Assembly: GCF_040530035.1 (NCBI RefSeq)
Contig: NZ_JBEWCD010000003.1
Span: forward strand, 186,001 to 250,000
DNA from: Roseibium sp. HPY-6
Lineage (GTDB): Bacteria > Pseudomonadota > Alphaproteobacteria > Rhizobiales > Stappiaceae
Direction: 5' to 3'
Length of the DNA stretch: 64,000 bases
Below are positions 1 through 8,799 of the stretch, one piece after another. Both the position numbers and the translations under genes were made by a program. Under the pieces are notes generated by a model. The model saw nothing but the letters and a program-made list of their open reading frames with translations, searched no databases and was not told the DNA's origin. Positions within the stretch are counted from its first letter, which is position 1. Each line of letters opens with the position of its first letter.

Positions 1-248
1 AGCGCATCTGCGCTGACCGTCGGCATGTCCGGATCCCCAAGAGTATCCAGAAACCGGTCGGTGTATCTCTTGGCAACCTTTGCACCGAGGTCGGCCTTGG
101 TCGGGAAATAATAGTGAACGCTTGAACTTTTGACCCCGACACCGGACGCGATCTCCCGGAAACTGAAGCCGTTATATCCGTTCGTCCGAATGAGGGCTTC
201 GGCCAGATCGAGGATTTTGTCTTCTGTATCGGCTGTCGATGCGGTCAC
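1..248 (-). CDS. TetR-family transcriptional regulator (3' part cut off by window edge)
   Basis: About 82 N-terminal residues are visible, reading leftwards out of the window. They form a typical TetR helix-turn-helix: the segment ending in GVKSSSVHYYFPTKADL is the recognition helix and following turn of the family. I chose a GTG start at 246-248 because an AGGAG lies just upstream at suitable spacing and no better start is in frame. The gene is divergent from the short-chain dehydrogenase at 379, with repeated GATAGATAG boxes between them, so it probably represses itself and that gene. The ligand-binding half is outside the window, so the inducer cannot be guessed. Confidence 0.85.
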   Translation of the reverse strand, partial: MTASTADTEDKILDLAEALIRTNGYNGFSFREIASGVGVKSSSVHYYFPTKADLGAKVAKRYTDRFLDTLGDPDMPTVSADA

Positions 249-264
249 GGGGCGATCTCCTAAT

Positions 265-345
265 CTACCGACTGATAGATAGGGCTTGACAACCCGGGAC
301 GCAATACAGATATCAGTTTCGTCTTATTTACCTATCGATAGATAG
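265..345. promoter_or_regulatory. Divergent promoter with probable TetR operators
   Basis: The 9-mer GATAGATAG occurs twice, at 274-282 and 337-345. The second copy overlaps the perfect palindrome CTATCGATAG at 332-341, and the first sits in an imperfect dyad (CTACCGACTGATAGATAG, 265-282). A TTGACA hexamer at 286-291 could be the -35 of the rightward promoter, with AT-rich DNA about 17 bases later. Paired sites flanking a promoter between a TetR gene and its divergent target are the usual arrangement for local repression. Binding by this TetR is inference. Confidence 0.6.
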
Positions 346-378
346 ATAAATTCCTTGAAGTCAAATTGGAGATCGGAA

Positions 379-1146
379 ATGGACACTAGCATCGCAATCA
401 TTCAGGGCGGCACATCGGGCATGGGTCTTGCAACCGCACATCGCCTGGCAGCACGTGGCATCCCACTCGTCCTGATCGGAAGGAACACGGAGAAACTTGC
501 CACGGCCCGCGCAGAGATCGAAGCACGCCACAACGTCACCGTTGATACCTGGCGGGCAGATGTCACCCGGCCCTCCGACGTGCAAGGAATTGTCGAAAAG
601 ATCGAAAACTTGGGCCAGCCGATCGGGTATCTCGTGAATGCCGCAGGTTACTTCAGTCCGAAACCTTACCTTGACCACACCGGTGAGGACTTCGATTTGT
701 ATCACGCCTTCAATCGAGGCACCTTCCTGATCACACAGGCAGCAACGCGGAATATGTCGGAAGCGGGAAAAGGCGCTGTTGTGAACCTTGGATCAATGTG
801 GGCGCATCAGGCTGTCAAGGCCACACCGTCGTCAGCCTATTCCATGGCGAAAGCGGGCCTTCACGCGTTTACGCAGCACCTGGCAATGGAGCTTGGTGAT
901 CAGGGGATCCGGGTCAATGCGGTTGCACCGGCAGTCGTGGAGACACCCATTTACAGCGCCTTTATCCCTGAAGATCAGATCTCGCAGACTTTGAAGCAAG
1001 GTTTCGACGCTTTTCACCCGATCGGGCGCATCGGAACGGCGGACGATGTTGCGTCGGCCGTGGATTTTCTGCTTTCAGACGAGGCCGGTTGGGTCACCGG
1101 AGCGATCTGGGATGTCGATGGCGGCGTCATGGCCGGGCGTAACTGA
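379..1146 (+). CDS. Short-chain dehydrogenase/reductase (SDR)
   Basis: Classical SDR of 255 residues. It has a glycine-rich cofactor loop near the N-terminus (GGTSGMG, a slight variant of TGxxxGxG), the structural NAAG motif near residue 88, a catalytic Ser followed by YSMAK (the YxxxK pair) near 155-160, and the usual C-terminal GAIWDVDGG. It should be a cytosolic NAD(P)-dependent oxidoreductase; the substrate is not evident. Start: ATG 379 has a GGAG about 8 bases upstream, whereas the upstream in-frame TTG at 355 lacks a ribosome site. It is divergent from a TetR gene and probably controlled by it. Confidence 0.88.
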   Translation: MDTSIAIIQGGTSGMGLATAHRLAARGIPLVLIGRNTEKLATARAEIEARHNVTVDTWRADVTRPSDVQGIVEKIENLGQPIGYLVNAAGYFSPKPYLDHTGEDFDLYHAFNRGTFLITQAATRNMSEAGKGAVVNLGSMWAHQAVKATPSSAYSMAKAGLHAFTQHLAMELGDQGIRVNAVAPAVVETPIYSAFIPEDQISQTLKQGFDAFHPIGRIGTADDVASAVDFLLSDEAGWVTGAIWDVDGGVMAGRN

Positions 1147-1167
1147 CCAGAACGCGTTCAAGCACAC

Positions 1168-1199
1168 TGATGCAGCAGCCCGAAGCGGCGGCTGCATCA
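1168..1199. terminator. Hairpin between convergent SDR and ychJ genes
   Basis: A 13-bp stem with one mismatch (1168-1180 against 1187-1199, loop CGAAGC) covers the stop codon of the leftward ychJ gene and lies just past the SDR stop. There is no strong T tract on either side, so termination efficiency is uncertain. Confidence 0.5.
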
Positions 1200-1595
1200 A
1201 TCCGCGATGGCCTCCACATAGAACCATCGGCCGGATTTTTTCCGAAACCGGCTGCGCTCACGGTGGGTGACGAGTTTGCCACCTGAAAGATATTTTGCTT
1301 CAAAAAGAACAGTCCCTTCCCGGTCGGCTTCACCGCCCGCATGCACCTCAAGCACGGTCAAAGCCGCCCAGTGGTTTTCCGAAGCCCACCGCGAGGTAGC
1401 AAGCTCATCAAAACTGCTTTGGTGCTTTGGCCACAACGTGTCTTTCAAATAAGAAATCCTTTGCCGGGCGAAGGCTGTGTATCTCGACCGCATCAGATCT
1501 TCCGCGGTTTTGGGGAGCGCGGAACCGGCGAGAAAAGGTTCGCAGCAGGCCTCGAAGGCCGGTCCCCTGCCACATGGGCACGCCTGATTGTCCAT
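1197..1595 (-). CDS. ychJ: YchJ family protein with SEC-C zinc motif
   Basis: 132 residues beginning with a cysteine-rich SEC-C-like motif (CPCGRG, then CC about 9 residues on), which in this family binds zinc. It is followed by the conserved LMRSRYTAF segment and an NTF2-like domain containing WPKH and HWAALTV, ending in GRWFYVEA. Length and order match the YchJ/UPF0225 family in full. Its biochemical role is not established. The stop overlaps a hairpin shared with the convergent SDR gene. Confidence 0.88.
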   Translation of the reverse strand: MDNQACPCGRGPAFEACCEPFLAGSALPKTAEDLMRSRYTAFARQRISYLKDTLWPKHQSSFDELATSRWASENHWAALTVLEVHAGGEADREGTVLFEAKYLSGGKLVTHRERSRFRKKSGRWFYVEAIAD

Positions 1596-1686
1596 CCAAA
1601 CCTCTTGTTGATTTCAACAGATACGCTGCCTAACACTTGAAGTGCCCATCCGTCATCTTGCACGTCGCGATCGGTTTGGATTTTTG

Positions 1687-2658
1687 ATGAAGCTTGCCAC
1701 GTTCAATATGGAATCTTACGGCGACGATCGTTATGAAGTCGCCCCGCTGAGACCGCGTCTGGAGGCTCTACGCCCTCGCATTGAGGAGCTTGAAGCCGAT
1801 ATCCTGTGCCTTCAGGAGGTAAACGCGCAAAAGGTCAAGGCTGCTCCGCAGCGGCAATTCCCGGCGCTCGATCTCTTGCTGGCAGGCACGGTTTACGAAA
1901 CCTATCACCGTGTCGCCAGCGAGCGTGCGCCCGGCAAGGGCCCGGGAGACAAGCACAATCTTGTCATCCTGTCGCGATATCCGATCATCGATCACGAGAG
2001 CATTTTTCAATCGCGTGCGCATGCACCGCTCTGGCAGCCGACCACCGCCGACCCGGGTTATGATGCACCCCAGTCGATCACATTCGAACGGCCAATCCTG
2101 AGATCCGAAATCGATCTTGGGTTGCCAAAACCGCTCCATCTGTTCGTCGTGCATCTGCGGGCACCGATTGCCGCCATGATCCGCGGCGGCAAGACGGCGA
2201 CAAGAACCTGGAAAAGCACGGCAGCCTGGGCAGAAGGATACCAATTGTCGGTGCTGAAGCAGACAGCGCAGGCACTTGAATTGCGTCTGGCGGTTGAAGA
2301 CCTTTTCGAGAGGGACGAAAAGGCACAGATCATCCTGACAGGTGACTTCAACGCGACCGGCGAGACCGGAACGCTCCGTCTTTTGCGGGCCGATCCTGAT
2401 GACACGGCCTCTCCGGAGTGGGAGCACCGCAGACTGTTCCAGCTCGACGCGTCCCTGCCGATTTCAAAGCGGCAGACCGTCCTGCATAAAGGCAAGGGGC
2501 AAGCGCTCGATCATATTCTGGCAAGCGGCAGCATGACCGACAAGACCCGGGACGTGCGCGTTTTCAACACAGGATTGCCCGACGAGGTTTTTGACGCCGG
2601 CGATGCAGACTACGCCGGCTCCTATCACGCAGCCATGCGCGCCGAATTCGACATATGA
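1687..2658 (+). CDS. Endonuclease/exonuclease/phosphatase-fold hydrolase
   Basis: 323 residues with the signatures of the EEP (DNase I/exonuclease III-like) fold: KLATFNMES at the N-terminus, LCLQEVNAQ (catalytic Glu) near residue 43, VILSRYPI, a HLRAP segment, the GDFNATGET motif (metal-binding Asp/Asn) in the second half, and a terminal GSYHAAM histidine. It hydrolyses a phosphodiester or phosphomonoester by the family rule; whether DNA, lipid or another substrate cannot be told. No signal peptide is seen. I used ATG 1687, where homology to the fold begins; an in-frame GTG at 1642 would add 15 charged residues. Confidence 0.85.
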   Translation: MKLATFNMESYGDDRYEVAPLRPRLEALRPRIEELEADILCLQEVNAQKVKAAPQRQFPALDLLLAGTVYETYHRVASERAPGKGPGDKHNLVILSRYPIIDHESIFQSRAHAPLWQPTTADPGYDAPQSITFERPILRSEIDLGLPKPLHLFVVHLRAPIAAMIRGGKTATRTWKSTAAWAEGYQLSVLKQTAQALELRLAVEDLFERDEKAQIILTGDFNATGETGTLRLLRADPDDTASPEWEHRRLFQLDASLPISKRQTVLHKGKGQALDHILASGSMTDKTRDVRVFNTGLPDEVFDAGDADYAGSYHAAMRAEFDI

Positions 2659-2674
2659 AACGTTTGCGCGAACG

Positions 2675-3043
2675 CTACTGCGGTCCCAGCGAATTTATGT
2701 ACTTCGCCAGATTTGCGATCTCCCTGTTGCCCAGGCTCATATCCGGCATTTTCGGATGCGGATCTGCCAGGAAGGTCGCCAGCGTGGTTTCTGTCCAGTC
2801 CGGATCCTTTGCTATGTCGTAAAAGCTCGGAAGCGAAACACTGGCAGCTGTCGCCTGATCCTGGGAAACCAGGTGACAGGAAGAACACCACTGCAGCGCC
2901 AGGGTTTTTCCGGCCGCAGCGTCTGCTCCAACAGCCGGCATGGGCATTGCCCCCAACATCAGAATCGCAAGTACCAGTGCCGATGTGGCTGCGTTTCTGG
3001 CCCTAGAGCGCGATAACCTGAAAACTTCCGGGCACCGGATCAT
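2675..3043 (-). CDS. Small periplasmic class I c-type cytochrome
   Basis: 122 residues with an N-terminal basic stretch and hydrophobic signal peptide ending near AVGA, then a single haem-attachment motif CSSCH around residue 53. The likely distal haem ligand is a methionine in PKMPDMSLG. It ends in the typical helix IANLAKYINSLG. It should be exported, receive haem through the Ccm system (genes near 55-60 kb) and carry electrons in the periplasm. The partner enzyme is not visible. It is divergent from ggt. Confidence 0.88.
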   Translation of the reverse strand: MIRCPEVFRLSRSRARNAATSALVLAILMLGAMPMPAVGADAAAGKTLALQWCSSCHLVSQDQATAASVSLPSFYDIAKDPDWTETTLATFLADPHPKMPDMSLGNREIANLAKYINSLGPQ

Positions 3044-3217
3044 GCGCGTCTCCTTCAGACAAAAAGAGTTGATAATTCAAGACTGGCTTTTTTCCGGTGA
3101 TGCGGCCTTGCGGTGGATCAATTTGCCGCTCATGCAAACAACCTGCGCGCGCTTTTGTGTTGCCACACAAGAAACGTTCCGACACACTTTCGAAAATCAC
3201 AACATGGGAGAAAAGTT

Positions 3218-4957
3218 ATGGGACGTCGCCTCAGAACCATGGTTTGCGCGATCGCAGCTGCAACACTGATTCTTCCGCCCATTCAAGCCGCCGCGCAAAG
3301 CGCACCGATCTATGCCCTGACGGATCTTTTCCACCCGGTTACGGCGCAAAACGGGATGGTGGCAAGCCAGGAGGCCGTCGCGACGGCTGTCGGCGTCGAC
3401 ATTCTGCAAAAGGGTGGCAATGCCGTGGATGCAGCGATTGCGACAGGCTTTGCGCTGGCCGTAACACTTCCGCGTGCGGGCAATTTGGGCGGTGGCGGGT
3501 TCATGATGATCCACATGGCCGAGAGCGATGAAACGCTGGCTCTGGATTATCGCGAAAAGGCTCCCAGCGGTGCCTTCAAGGACATGTTTCTGGGGCCGGA
3601 CGGCGAGCCGGACAAGCAAAAGTCAAGGTTCTCGGGCCTGGCCATCGGGGTACCAGGCACAGTGGCAGGATTTGCGGCGGCTTACGCCGAACACGGCAGC
3701 AGTAATGTGACCTGGCAGGACCTCATCGCCCCCGCGATCGAGTTGGCAGGCAACGGGATAACGGTGACACCAGGCCTGTCGGCTGCCCTGACCGCCAGAG
3801 CAGAGCGACTGACGAGGGATCCCGCCACAGCGGAAATTTTCTTCAAGGCCGGCGGATTGCCTTACCTGCCGGGCGAAACACTCGTTCAGGCAGATCTTGC
3901 GCGCACACTGGAGTTGATTTCCGAGCAAGGTGCGGACGGCTTCTACAAAGGTGAAATCGCGGAGAAAATCGCGAAGAAAGTCCAGGATGCCGGCGGCAGC
4001 ATGACGGTGGAAGACCTCGCCGATTATCAGCCGGTCTGGCGCGACCCGGTCGTCGGGACCTATCGGGGTTACGAGATTGCGTCCATGCCGCCTCCATCTT
4101 CCGGCGGCGTTCATATTGTCCAGATCCTGAACATCCTTGAACGTTTCCCGATGAATGAGTTTGGTCCGAATTCGGCCGATTCCATTCACGCCATGTCCGA
4201 AGCAATGCGTTTGGCCTATGCCGACAGATCCAAATACCTGGGCGACCCCGACTTTGTCAGTGTTCCCATCAAGGGTCTGACGTCGCGCGACTATGCGGCC
4301 GAGCTCACAAAGACCATTCAAATGGAAGCAGCAAGACCGTCCGAGGAGGTCAAGCCGGCCGATCCGTTGCCTTATGAAAGCAATGAAACCACACACTATT
4401 CCGTCGTCGACAAGGACGGGAACGCCGTTTCGAATACTTATACGCTGAACTTTTCGTATGGCTCCGGCCTGACCGCCGACGGAACCGGTGTTCTGCTGAA
4501 CAATGAACTCGATGACTTTTCGGCAAAACCCGGCGTTCCGAACGCGTACGGCCTGATCGGCGGCACTGCCAATGCCGTTGAAGGTGGCAAGCGTCCGCTC
4601 TCTTCCATGAGCCCGACACTTGTCTTCAAGGATGGTCAGTTCCACCTGGCGACCGGTTCCCCGGGCGGCAGCCGCATCATCACGACGACCTTGCAGATCA
4701 TCCTGAATGTCGTCGACCACCAGATGAATATCGCTGAAGCCACGGTCGCACCGCGGATCCACAATCAGTGGCTTCCCGACGAAATCCGGATCGAGGAGGG
4801 TATCTCACCGGACACCGTCAGACTGCTCGAGGACAGAGGGCATGAGGTGGTGGTCAAGAATGCCATGGGCTCGACACAGTCGATCATGAGCATTGACGGT
4901 GTTCTGGCAGGGTTCTCCGATCCACGCCGTCAGGGAGCCCTCACTCTGGGCTACTGA
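3218..4957 (+). CDS. ggt: Gamma-glutamyltransferase precursor
   Basis: 579 residues, the usual GGT length. A signal peptide (about 25 residues ending AAAQ) sends it to the periplasm. The proenzyme is normally self-cleaved before the first Thr of TTHYSVVDKDGNAV, here Thr391, to give large and small subunits. The oxyanion/substrate region PLSSMSPT and the GSPGGSRIITT motif follow in the small subunit. It cleaves and transfers the gamma-glutamyl group of glutathione and related compounds. I chose ATG 3218, which has GGGAGAA just upstream; longer in-frame versions lack a ribosome site and would bury the signal peptide. Confidence 0.95.
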   Translation: MGRRLRTMVCAIAAATLILPPIQAAAQSAPIYALTDLFHPVTAQNGMVASQEAVATAVGVDILQKGGNAVDAAIATGFALAVTLPRAGNLGGGGFMMIHMAESDETLALDYREKAPSGAFKDMFLGPDGEPDKQKSRFSGLAIGVPGTVAGFAAAYAEHGSSNVTWQDLIAPAIELAGNGITVTPGLSAALTARAERLTRDPATAEIFFKAGGLPYLPGETLVQADLARTLELISEQGADGFYKGEIAEKIAKKVQDAGGSMTVEDLADYQPVWRDPVVGTYRGYEIASMPPPSSGGVHIVQILNILERFPMNEFGPNSADSIHAMSEAMRLAYADRSKYLGDPDFVSVPIKGLTSRDYAAELTKTIQMEAARPSEEVKPADPLPYESNETTHYSVVDKDGNAVSNTYTLNFSYGSGLTADGTGVLLNNELDDFSAKPGVPNAYGLIGGTANAVEGGKRPLSSMSPTLVFKDGQFHLATGSPGGSRIITTTLQIILNVVDHQMNIAEATVAPRIHNQWLPDEIRIEEGISPDTVRLLEDRGHEVVVKNAMGSTQSIMSIDGVLAGFSDPRRQGALTLGY

Positions 4958-5460
4958 GCTTTCGGTGGATAATGCCGATTGAGCGTGCTCTGGCTGTCCA
5001 GATCCCGCAGGTGTTGAAAGAAGCTTTCTGCCGACACGGCCAGGAACGACACCAGCAGCACGCCGATATAGGTCGAGTGTTCAAGCAGTTCCGCCCGGTC
5101 ACCGACGACGACGTCGAATATCGTGAAGCCCAGAAACACCGTAATCGAAACGGCAATTGCCAAATCCGTACGATAGGCGACGCCGGGCCTGCCCTGAAGC
5201 AGCTTGACACCGGCCCACACAAAAATGCCGGCAGCGGCGAATTCGACAAGACCCGCAAAGATGAGAGTTGCCTGAACGAATGCAGGATCCCAGGCAAGCC
5301 TGTCGAAATACATGGTGAACTTTTCGACCCTGTGGTTCCCCCACCAGTGGACCAGCCAGATATCCTGCCGGGCAAAGAACTTGTCGAGACCGTTGAGCAG
5401 CCAGAAGAAAAACCAGAAGACGATAACGACTGCGGTAATGGGCTGACGAAGTGCATGCAT
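4951..5460 (-). CDS. Unrecognised four-helix membrane protein
   Basis: 169 residues with about four hydrophobic segments (N-terminal VVIVFWFFFWLL; near residues 65-90; 100-120; 130-147) and a polar C-terminus. I do not recognise a family; the layout recalls small DoxX-like membrane proteins but no defining motif is seen. The stop overlaps the ggt stop tail to tail by 7 bases. AGGAAAGG lies 9 bases before the ATG. Confidence 0.75.
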   Translation of the reverse strand: MHALRQPITAVVIVFWFFFWLLNGLDKFFARQDIWLVHWWGNHRVEKFTMYFDRLAWDPAFVQATLIFAGLVEFAAAGIFVWAGVKLLQGRPGVAYRTDLAIAVSITVFLGFTIFDVVVGDRAELLEHSTYIGVLLVSFLAVSAESFFQHLRDLDSQSTLNRHYPPKAQ

Positions 5461-5604
5461 GACGGATGCCCTTTCCTGAACACTGGAGAGGCATCAGATA
5501 CCAGAAAGCCGTTGAGGATTGGTTAGTGTTCACATTTGCGTGATCGACTCATCTCAGGCCACCTCGACATGCAGTCTGAGTTTGGTGGACAGCTGCGCGG
5601 TCCC

Positions 5605-6150
5605 TCAGTCTTTCAGGAACGCCTTGGCCACCATGGACGCGAACCGCTGATCCAGCCGGATACGGTCTGACGCGGTCATGCCCGGCCAGATGATCTGGCT
5701 GCCGACATAGGCTGCATATTCCAGCTGCGCGATTTCCCGGGCCAGGGTCTCTTCCAGGCCCATGTTGCAGTAGAGCCCGACAACAAATTCGGTCCTGACC
5801 TCGTCGACATCCTGAACGATCCCGCGTGCAATTGGGTTTGACTGCGCTAACTTGCGCACCGCACGCTCAAGGTCCTGATCCAGCATGTTGGCAATGTCAG
5901 ACAGTGTCTGCGCCCGCTTTTCCTCAGGCTGCTGCATGATCGCATCGGCGACATCCAGCGTGTTGCGCTGCTTCCACGCCAGGAGCAGCTGTTCCAGAAA
6001 TGCATCATGGTCCTTGAAGTGATGGTAAAAGGACCCCCGCGTACGGGCGGCGGCACTGCAGAGTGCTTCCACGGTCAGGCCGGACGCGCCTTCACGCGAC
6101 AGACGCGTTAGGCCCAGATCCAGCCAATCCTGCTTCGAAAATCGTGCCAT
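5605..6150 (-). CDS. TetR-family transcriptional regulator
   Basis: 181 residues with an N-terminal TetR helix-turn-helix (LTVEALCSAAARTRGSFYHHF, residues about 25-45) and an all-helical ligand domain. It starts 8 bases after the stop of the membrane-protein gene at 6159-6527 and is probably cotranscribed with it. A perfect 6-3-6 dyad lies directly before that gene (6545-6559), so autoregulation is likely. The inducer is unknown. Confidence 0.88.
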   Translation of the reverse strand: MARFSKQDWLDLGLTRLSREGASGLTVEALCSAAARTRGSFYHHFKDHDAFLEQLLLAWKQRNTLDVADAIMQQPEEKRAQTLSDIANMLDQDLERAVRKLAQSNPIARGIVQDVDEVRTEFVVGLYCNMGLEETLAREIAQLEYAAYVGSQIIWPGMTASDRIRLDQRFASMVAKAFLKD

Positions 6151-6158
6151 TCAACTCA

Positions 6159-6527
6159 CTAGACGCCACCGGCAATACCGAAACACGCAATTGGCAGGAA
6201 CAACCAGCCTTGCGGCATTGCTTTGTAGGACTGTTTTTTCAAAGGGGGAAGTGCCACGCCCAGCAGGCAGAAAGAAACTGCCAGTCCAGTCGCGGTCCAG
6301 CCGAGCTCCCAGCTTTGCGGATACGCTGCAGCGACCGCAAACATGATGGCCATCGCCGCAAGAGCGATGGTTGCAATGTGCCAGCAGTAGTAGCTCACGT
6401 ATTTGGGGACAGGACCCAATCCGGTTGCGTTCAGCAAGGGAACCGCAATTTCCCTGCCGCCGAGGAACGTATGGATAAGACAGGTGCCGGCAGACAGGGC
6501 AGCCGCGACTAGGAAAAAGGAATTCAT
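6159..6527 (-). CDS. Small four-helix membrane protein, cotranscribed with TetR
   Basis: 122 residues, mostly hydrophobic, with four predicted membrane helices (residues about 4-22, 47-67, 76-90, 104-120). No family recognised with confidence. It is the first gene of a two-gene operon with the downstream TetR regulator. A substrate of the membrane protein could be the TetR ligand, but that is only inference from context. Confidence 0.75.
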   Translation of the reverse strand: MNSFFLVAAALSAGTCLIHTFLGGREIAVPLLNATGLGPVPKYVSYYCWHIATIALAAMAIMFAVAAAYPQSWELGWTATGLAVSFCLLGVALPPLKKQSYKAMPQGWLFLPIACFGIAGGV

Positions 6528-6544
6528 CTTTAATCTCCAAACAT

Positions 6545-6559
6545 ACCATATGTTATGGT
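6545..6559. promoter_or_regulatory. Probable operator of the membrane protein/TetR operon
   Basis: Perfect inverted repeat ACCATA-TGT-TATGGT, 18 bases upstream of the ATG of the leftward operon, in an AT-rich stretch that could hold the -10. Position and symmetry fit a TetR-type autorepressor site. Confidence 0.65.
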
Positions 6560-6666
6560 TTGTTTACGCCACCTGCTAAAATGCGGCAATGCGGCGGGAC
6601 GTCACGGGCAAATTCAGGAATCTGCAACTTCTGGCGACTGTCTGATTGACACGCAAAAAGTGGAGT

Positions 6667-6710
6667 GATAGCGCTATCCAAAGCGCTTTGAAGAATGGAA
6701 GCGCTCTTCC
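6667..6710 (+). promoter_or_regulatory. Tandem LacI-type operator palindromes upstream of thuA-like gene
   Basis: Two perfect 12-bp palindromes abut: GATAGCGCTATC at 6667-6678 and CAAAGCGCTTTG at 6679-6690. A third, imperfect element with the same AGCGCT core lies at 6697-6710 (GGAAG-CGCT-CTTCC). An AGCGCT core with A/T-rich arms is characteristic of LacI/GalR-family operators. The array lies 31-75 bases before the start of the ThuA-like gene. The regulator itself is not in the window. Confidence 0.7.
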
Positions 6711-6741
6711 TGAAAACCAGTATTGACCAGGAGACGCGGCT

Positions 6742-7527
6742 ATGCCGATCAGAACCGTGGTTTGGGGCGAAAACGTCCACGAGCAACACAATGCGATTGT
6801 TGCGCGAACCTATTCGGACGGGATGCATCAATGCATTGCGGACGCTCTGAATACCGATCCTGAGATCAGCGCGACGACGGCAACCCTGCAGGAACCCGAG
6901 CACGGCTTGACCGCGGACCGTCTGGCCGAGACCGATGTTCTGGTATGGTGGGGGCACGCCGCACATGGCGATGTCGCAGACGAAGTTGTCGACCGTGTTT
7001 GTGACGCTGTCTGGTCCGGCATGGGCATGATGTTCCTGCATTCGGCCCATTTTGCCAAACCGTTCAAACGGCTGATGGGCAGCCCGTGCAACCTCACCTG
7101 GCGTGAGGCAGGTGAACGGGAACGGCTTTGGGTCACGAGCCGAAATCATCCGATTACGAAAAACGTGCCGGACAGTTTCGAACTGGAGATGGAGGAAATG
7201 TACGGCGAGCCTTTCGGGGTTCCCGAACCCCTCGAAACAGTCTTCATCAGCTGGTTTCAGGGTGGAGAGGTTTTCCGCTCCGGCCTCACCTACAAACGCG
7301 GCGCAGGCAACGTTTTCTACTTTCGGCCCGGCCACGAGACTTATCCGACCTATCACGATGCCACGATCCAGACAGTTCTGAAAAACGGCGTCAAATGGGC
7401 ATTTAACCCGCTTGCGCGCGTTGCAGATCCCAATGCGGCTCCGAACGTTCCGGTAGAGTCGGCACCGGAAAAAATCGAAGAACGTGGCCCCAAACTGCAC
7501 GCAGAAGGCGAAGAGGGCTTTCGCTGA
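6742..7527 (+). CDS. thuA: ThuA-like trehalose/sugar utilisation protein
   Basis: 261 residues resembling the ThuA family, which has a class I glutamine-amidotransferase-like fold. Visible hallmarks are VLVWWGHAAHG near residue 67, GMGMMFLHSAHFAKPF near 93-108, and a C-terminal FYFRPGHETYPTY with conserved His. In Sinorhizobium, thuA and thuB act together in trehalose breakdown through keto-sugar intermediates. Here a Gfo/Idh/MocA dehydrogenase follows 66 bases later in the same direction. The nearby LacI-type operators suggest sugar control. No transporter genes flank the pair, so the substrate could be another sugar; the symbol denotes family membership. Confidence 0.8.
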   Translation: MPIRTVVWGENVHEQHNAIVARTYSDGMHQCIADALNTDPEISATTATLQEPEHGLTADRLAETDVLVWWGHAAHGDVADEVVDRVCDAVWSGMGMMFLHSAHFAKPFKRLMGSPCNLTWREAGERERLWVTSRNHPITKNVPDSFELEMEEMYGEPFGVPEPLETVFISWFQGGEVFRSGLTYKRGAGNVFYFRPGHETYPTYHDATIQTVLKNGVKWAFNPLARVADPNAAPNVPVESAPEKIEERGPKLHAEGEEGFR

Positions 7528-7592
7528 CATTGCACAGCACCAGGCGGACCTGAAAAACGCGGTCCGATGTTTCACACGCAATGGAGTCGCCC

Positions 7593-8675
7593 ATGACTTC
7601 CTCTAAAAACCCCGTGCGCGTCCTCATTCTTGGAACAGGCAACATGGCCAGAAACCATGCTGCCGCGTTTCAGAAAATGCCCGGAGTTGAAATCGTTGCC
7701 GGTGTGGACCGGCGTCCGGACATGCTTGCCGAATTTTGCGAAGCCTACGATGTTGCCGAAAAATTCGAGGACCTTCGGGAGGCGATCGCGTGGGGTGCGT
7801 TTGACGCGGTCTCCAACGTGACGCCGGACGCCGCCCATCATCCGACAACGCTGCAGCTCTTGGCAGCGGGCAAACACGTCTTGTGCGAGAAACCGTTGGC
7901 AACCAACGCAGCCAATGCGCAGGAAATGACCGCCCTTGCCGAGGAGAAGGGCGTCATCGGCATGGTCAATCTCAGCTACCGGGATGTCGCCGTCTTGCAA
8001 AAAGCAGCTCAGTTGGTCGGCGAAGGCGCGATCGGCGCACTTCGGCATTTCGAGGCGTCCTACCTCCAAAGCTGGCTGACCCAGCCGGCATGGGGTGATT
8101 GGCGTACGGAAAGCCAGTGGCTCTGGCGCCTGTCAACCGAACATGGTTCGAAGGGTGTTCTCGGTGACGTCGGCATCCACATTCTTGATTTCACCGCGTT
8201 CGCAGCGCAAAGCCCCGTGTCTGAGCTGTCCTGCCGTCTCAAGACCTTCGACAAGGCGGAAGGAAACCGCATTGGCGAGTATCCGCTCGATGCCAATGAC
8301 AGCTTTACACTTCAGGCGGAACTGAAAAACGGCGCTCTCGGGACGATCACCGCGACCCGATTTGCGTCAGGCCATCACAACGACCTGCGCCTTCGCCTTT
8401 ATGGCGACGAGGGTGGACTGGAGGTCTCCTTCGAAAACCGTATCGAGCGGCTGCGTATCTGCCGTGGCAGTGATCTGATGGAAGCACGTTGGCAGGATAT
8501 TGAGGCAGGCCCCGTCCCGACGGTTTATGAGCGTTTCATTGACGCCATTCGCGGAAACGGCAAGCCTGAACCGGATTTCGCCCATGGCGCGCTCCTGCAG
8601 GCGGCACTTGATACCGCAGAACGGTCCGACGCGAGCAACGGCGCTTTTCTCAAAGTGGACGATGACACAGTATGA
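7593..8675 (+). CDS. Gfo/Idh/MocA-family sugar dehydrogenase (ThuB-like)
   Basis: 360 residues. The N-terminal Rossmann domain begins with VRVLILGTGNMARNH (GxGxxA-type NAD(P) loop). The GKHVLCEKPLATN motif (the EKP lysine of the family) lies near residue 98, and a conserved DVGIHILD segment with the C-terminal domain histidine near 190. It oxidises a sugar or sugar derivative. It forms a likely two-gene operon with the ThuA-like gene, the same pairing as thuA-thuB. Start ATG 7593 has GGAG six bases upstream; ATG 7581 does not. Confidence 0.88.
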   Translation: MTSSKNPVRVLILGTGNMARNHAAAFQKMPGVEIVAGVDRRPDMLAEFCEAYDVAEKFEDLREAIAWGAFDAVSNVTPDAAHHPTTLQLLAAGKHVLCEKPLATNAANAQEMTALAEEKGVIGMVNLSYRDVAVLQKAAQLVGEGAIGALRHFEASYLQSWLTQPAWGDWRTESQWLWRLSTEHGSKGVLGDVGIHILDFTAFAAQSPVSELSCRLKTFDKAEGNRIGEYPLDANDSFTLQAELKNGALGTITATRFASGHHNDLRLRLYGDEGGLEVSFENRIERLRICRGSDLMEARWQDIEAGPVPTVYERFIDAIRGNGKPEPDFAHGALLQAALDTAERSDASNGAFLKVDDDTV

Positions 8676-8694
8676 GCCTTGCCTGAAATGAATA

Positions 8695-8720
8695 GCGGCG
8701 GAGCCTAAAGGCTCCGCCGC
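8695..8720. terminator. Strong hairpin after the thuA-thuB-like operon
   Basis: Perfect 11-bp GC-rich stem (8695-8705 with 8710-8720) and TAAA loop, 19 bases after the dehydrogenase stop. No T tract follows, so it may be a Rho-assisted or RNA-protecting structure rather than a classical intrinsic terminator. Confidence 0.65.
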
Positions 8721-8799
8721 GCAAAGTGGGTACTACAGCAAGGCAACATCACCGAAAGAACGTCGTGTTCCGCCATCCCTCATGTAATGTATGCACAAT

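Noticed and set aside
3623..4762. Long antisense frame inside ggt
   Set aside because: ggt is unmistakable on the other strand; the shadow is a codon-bias effect.
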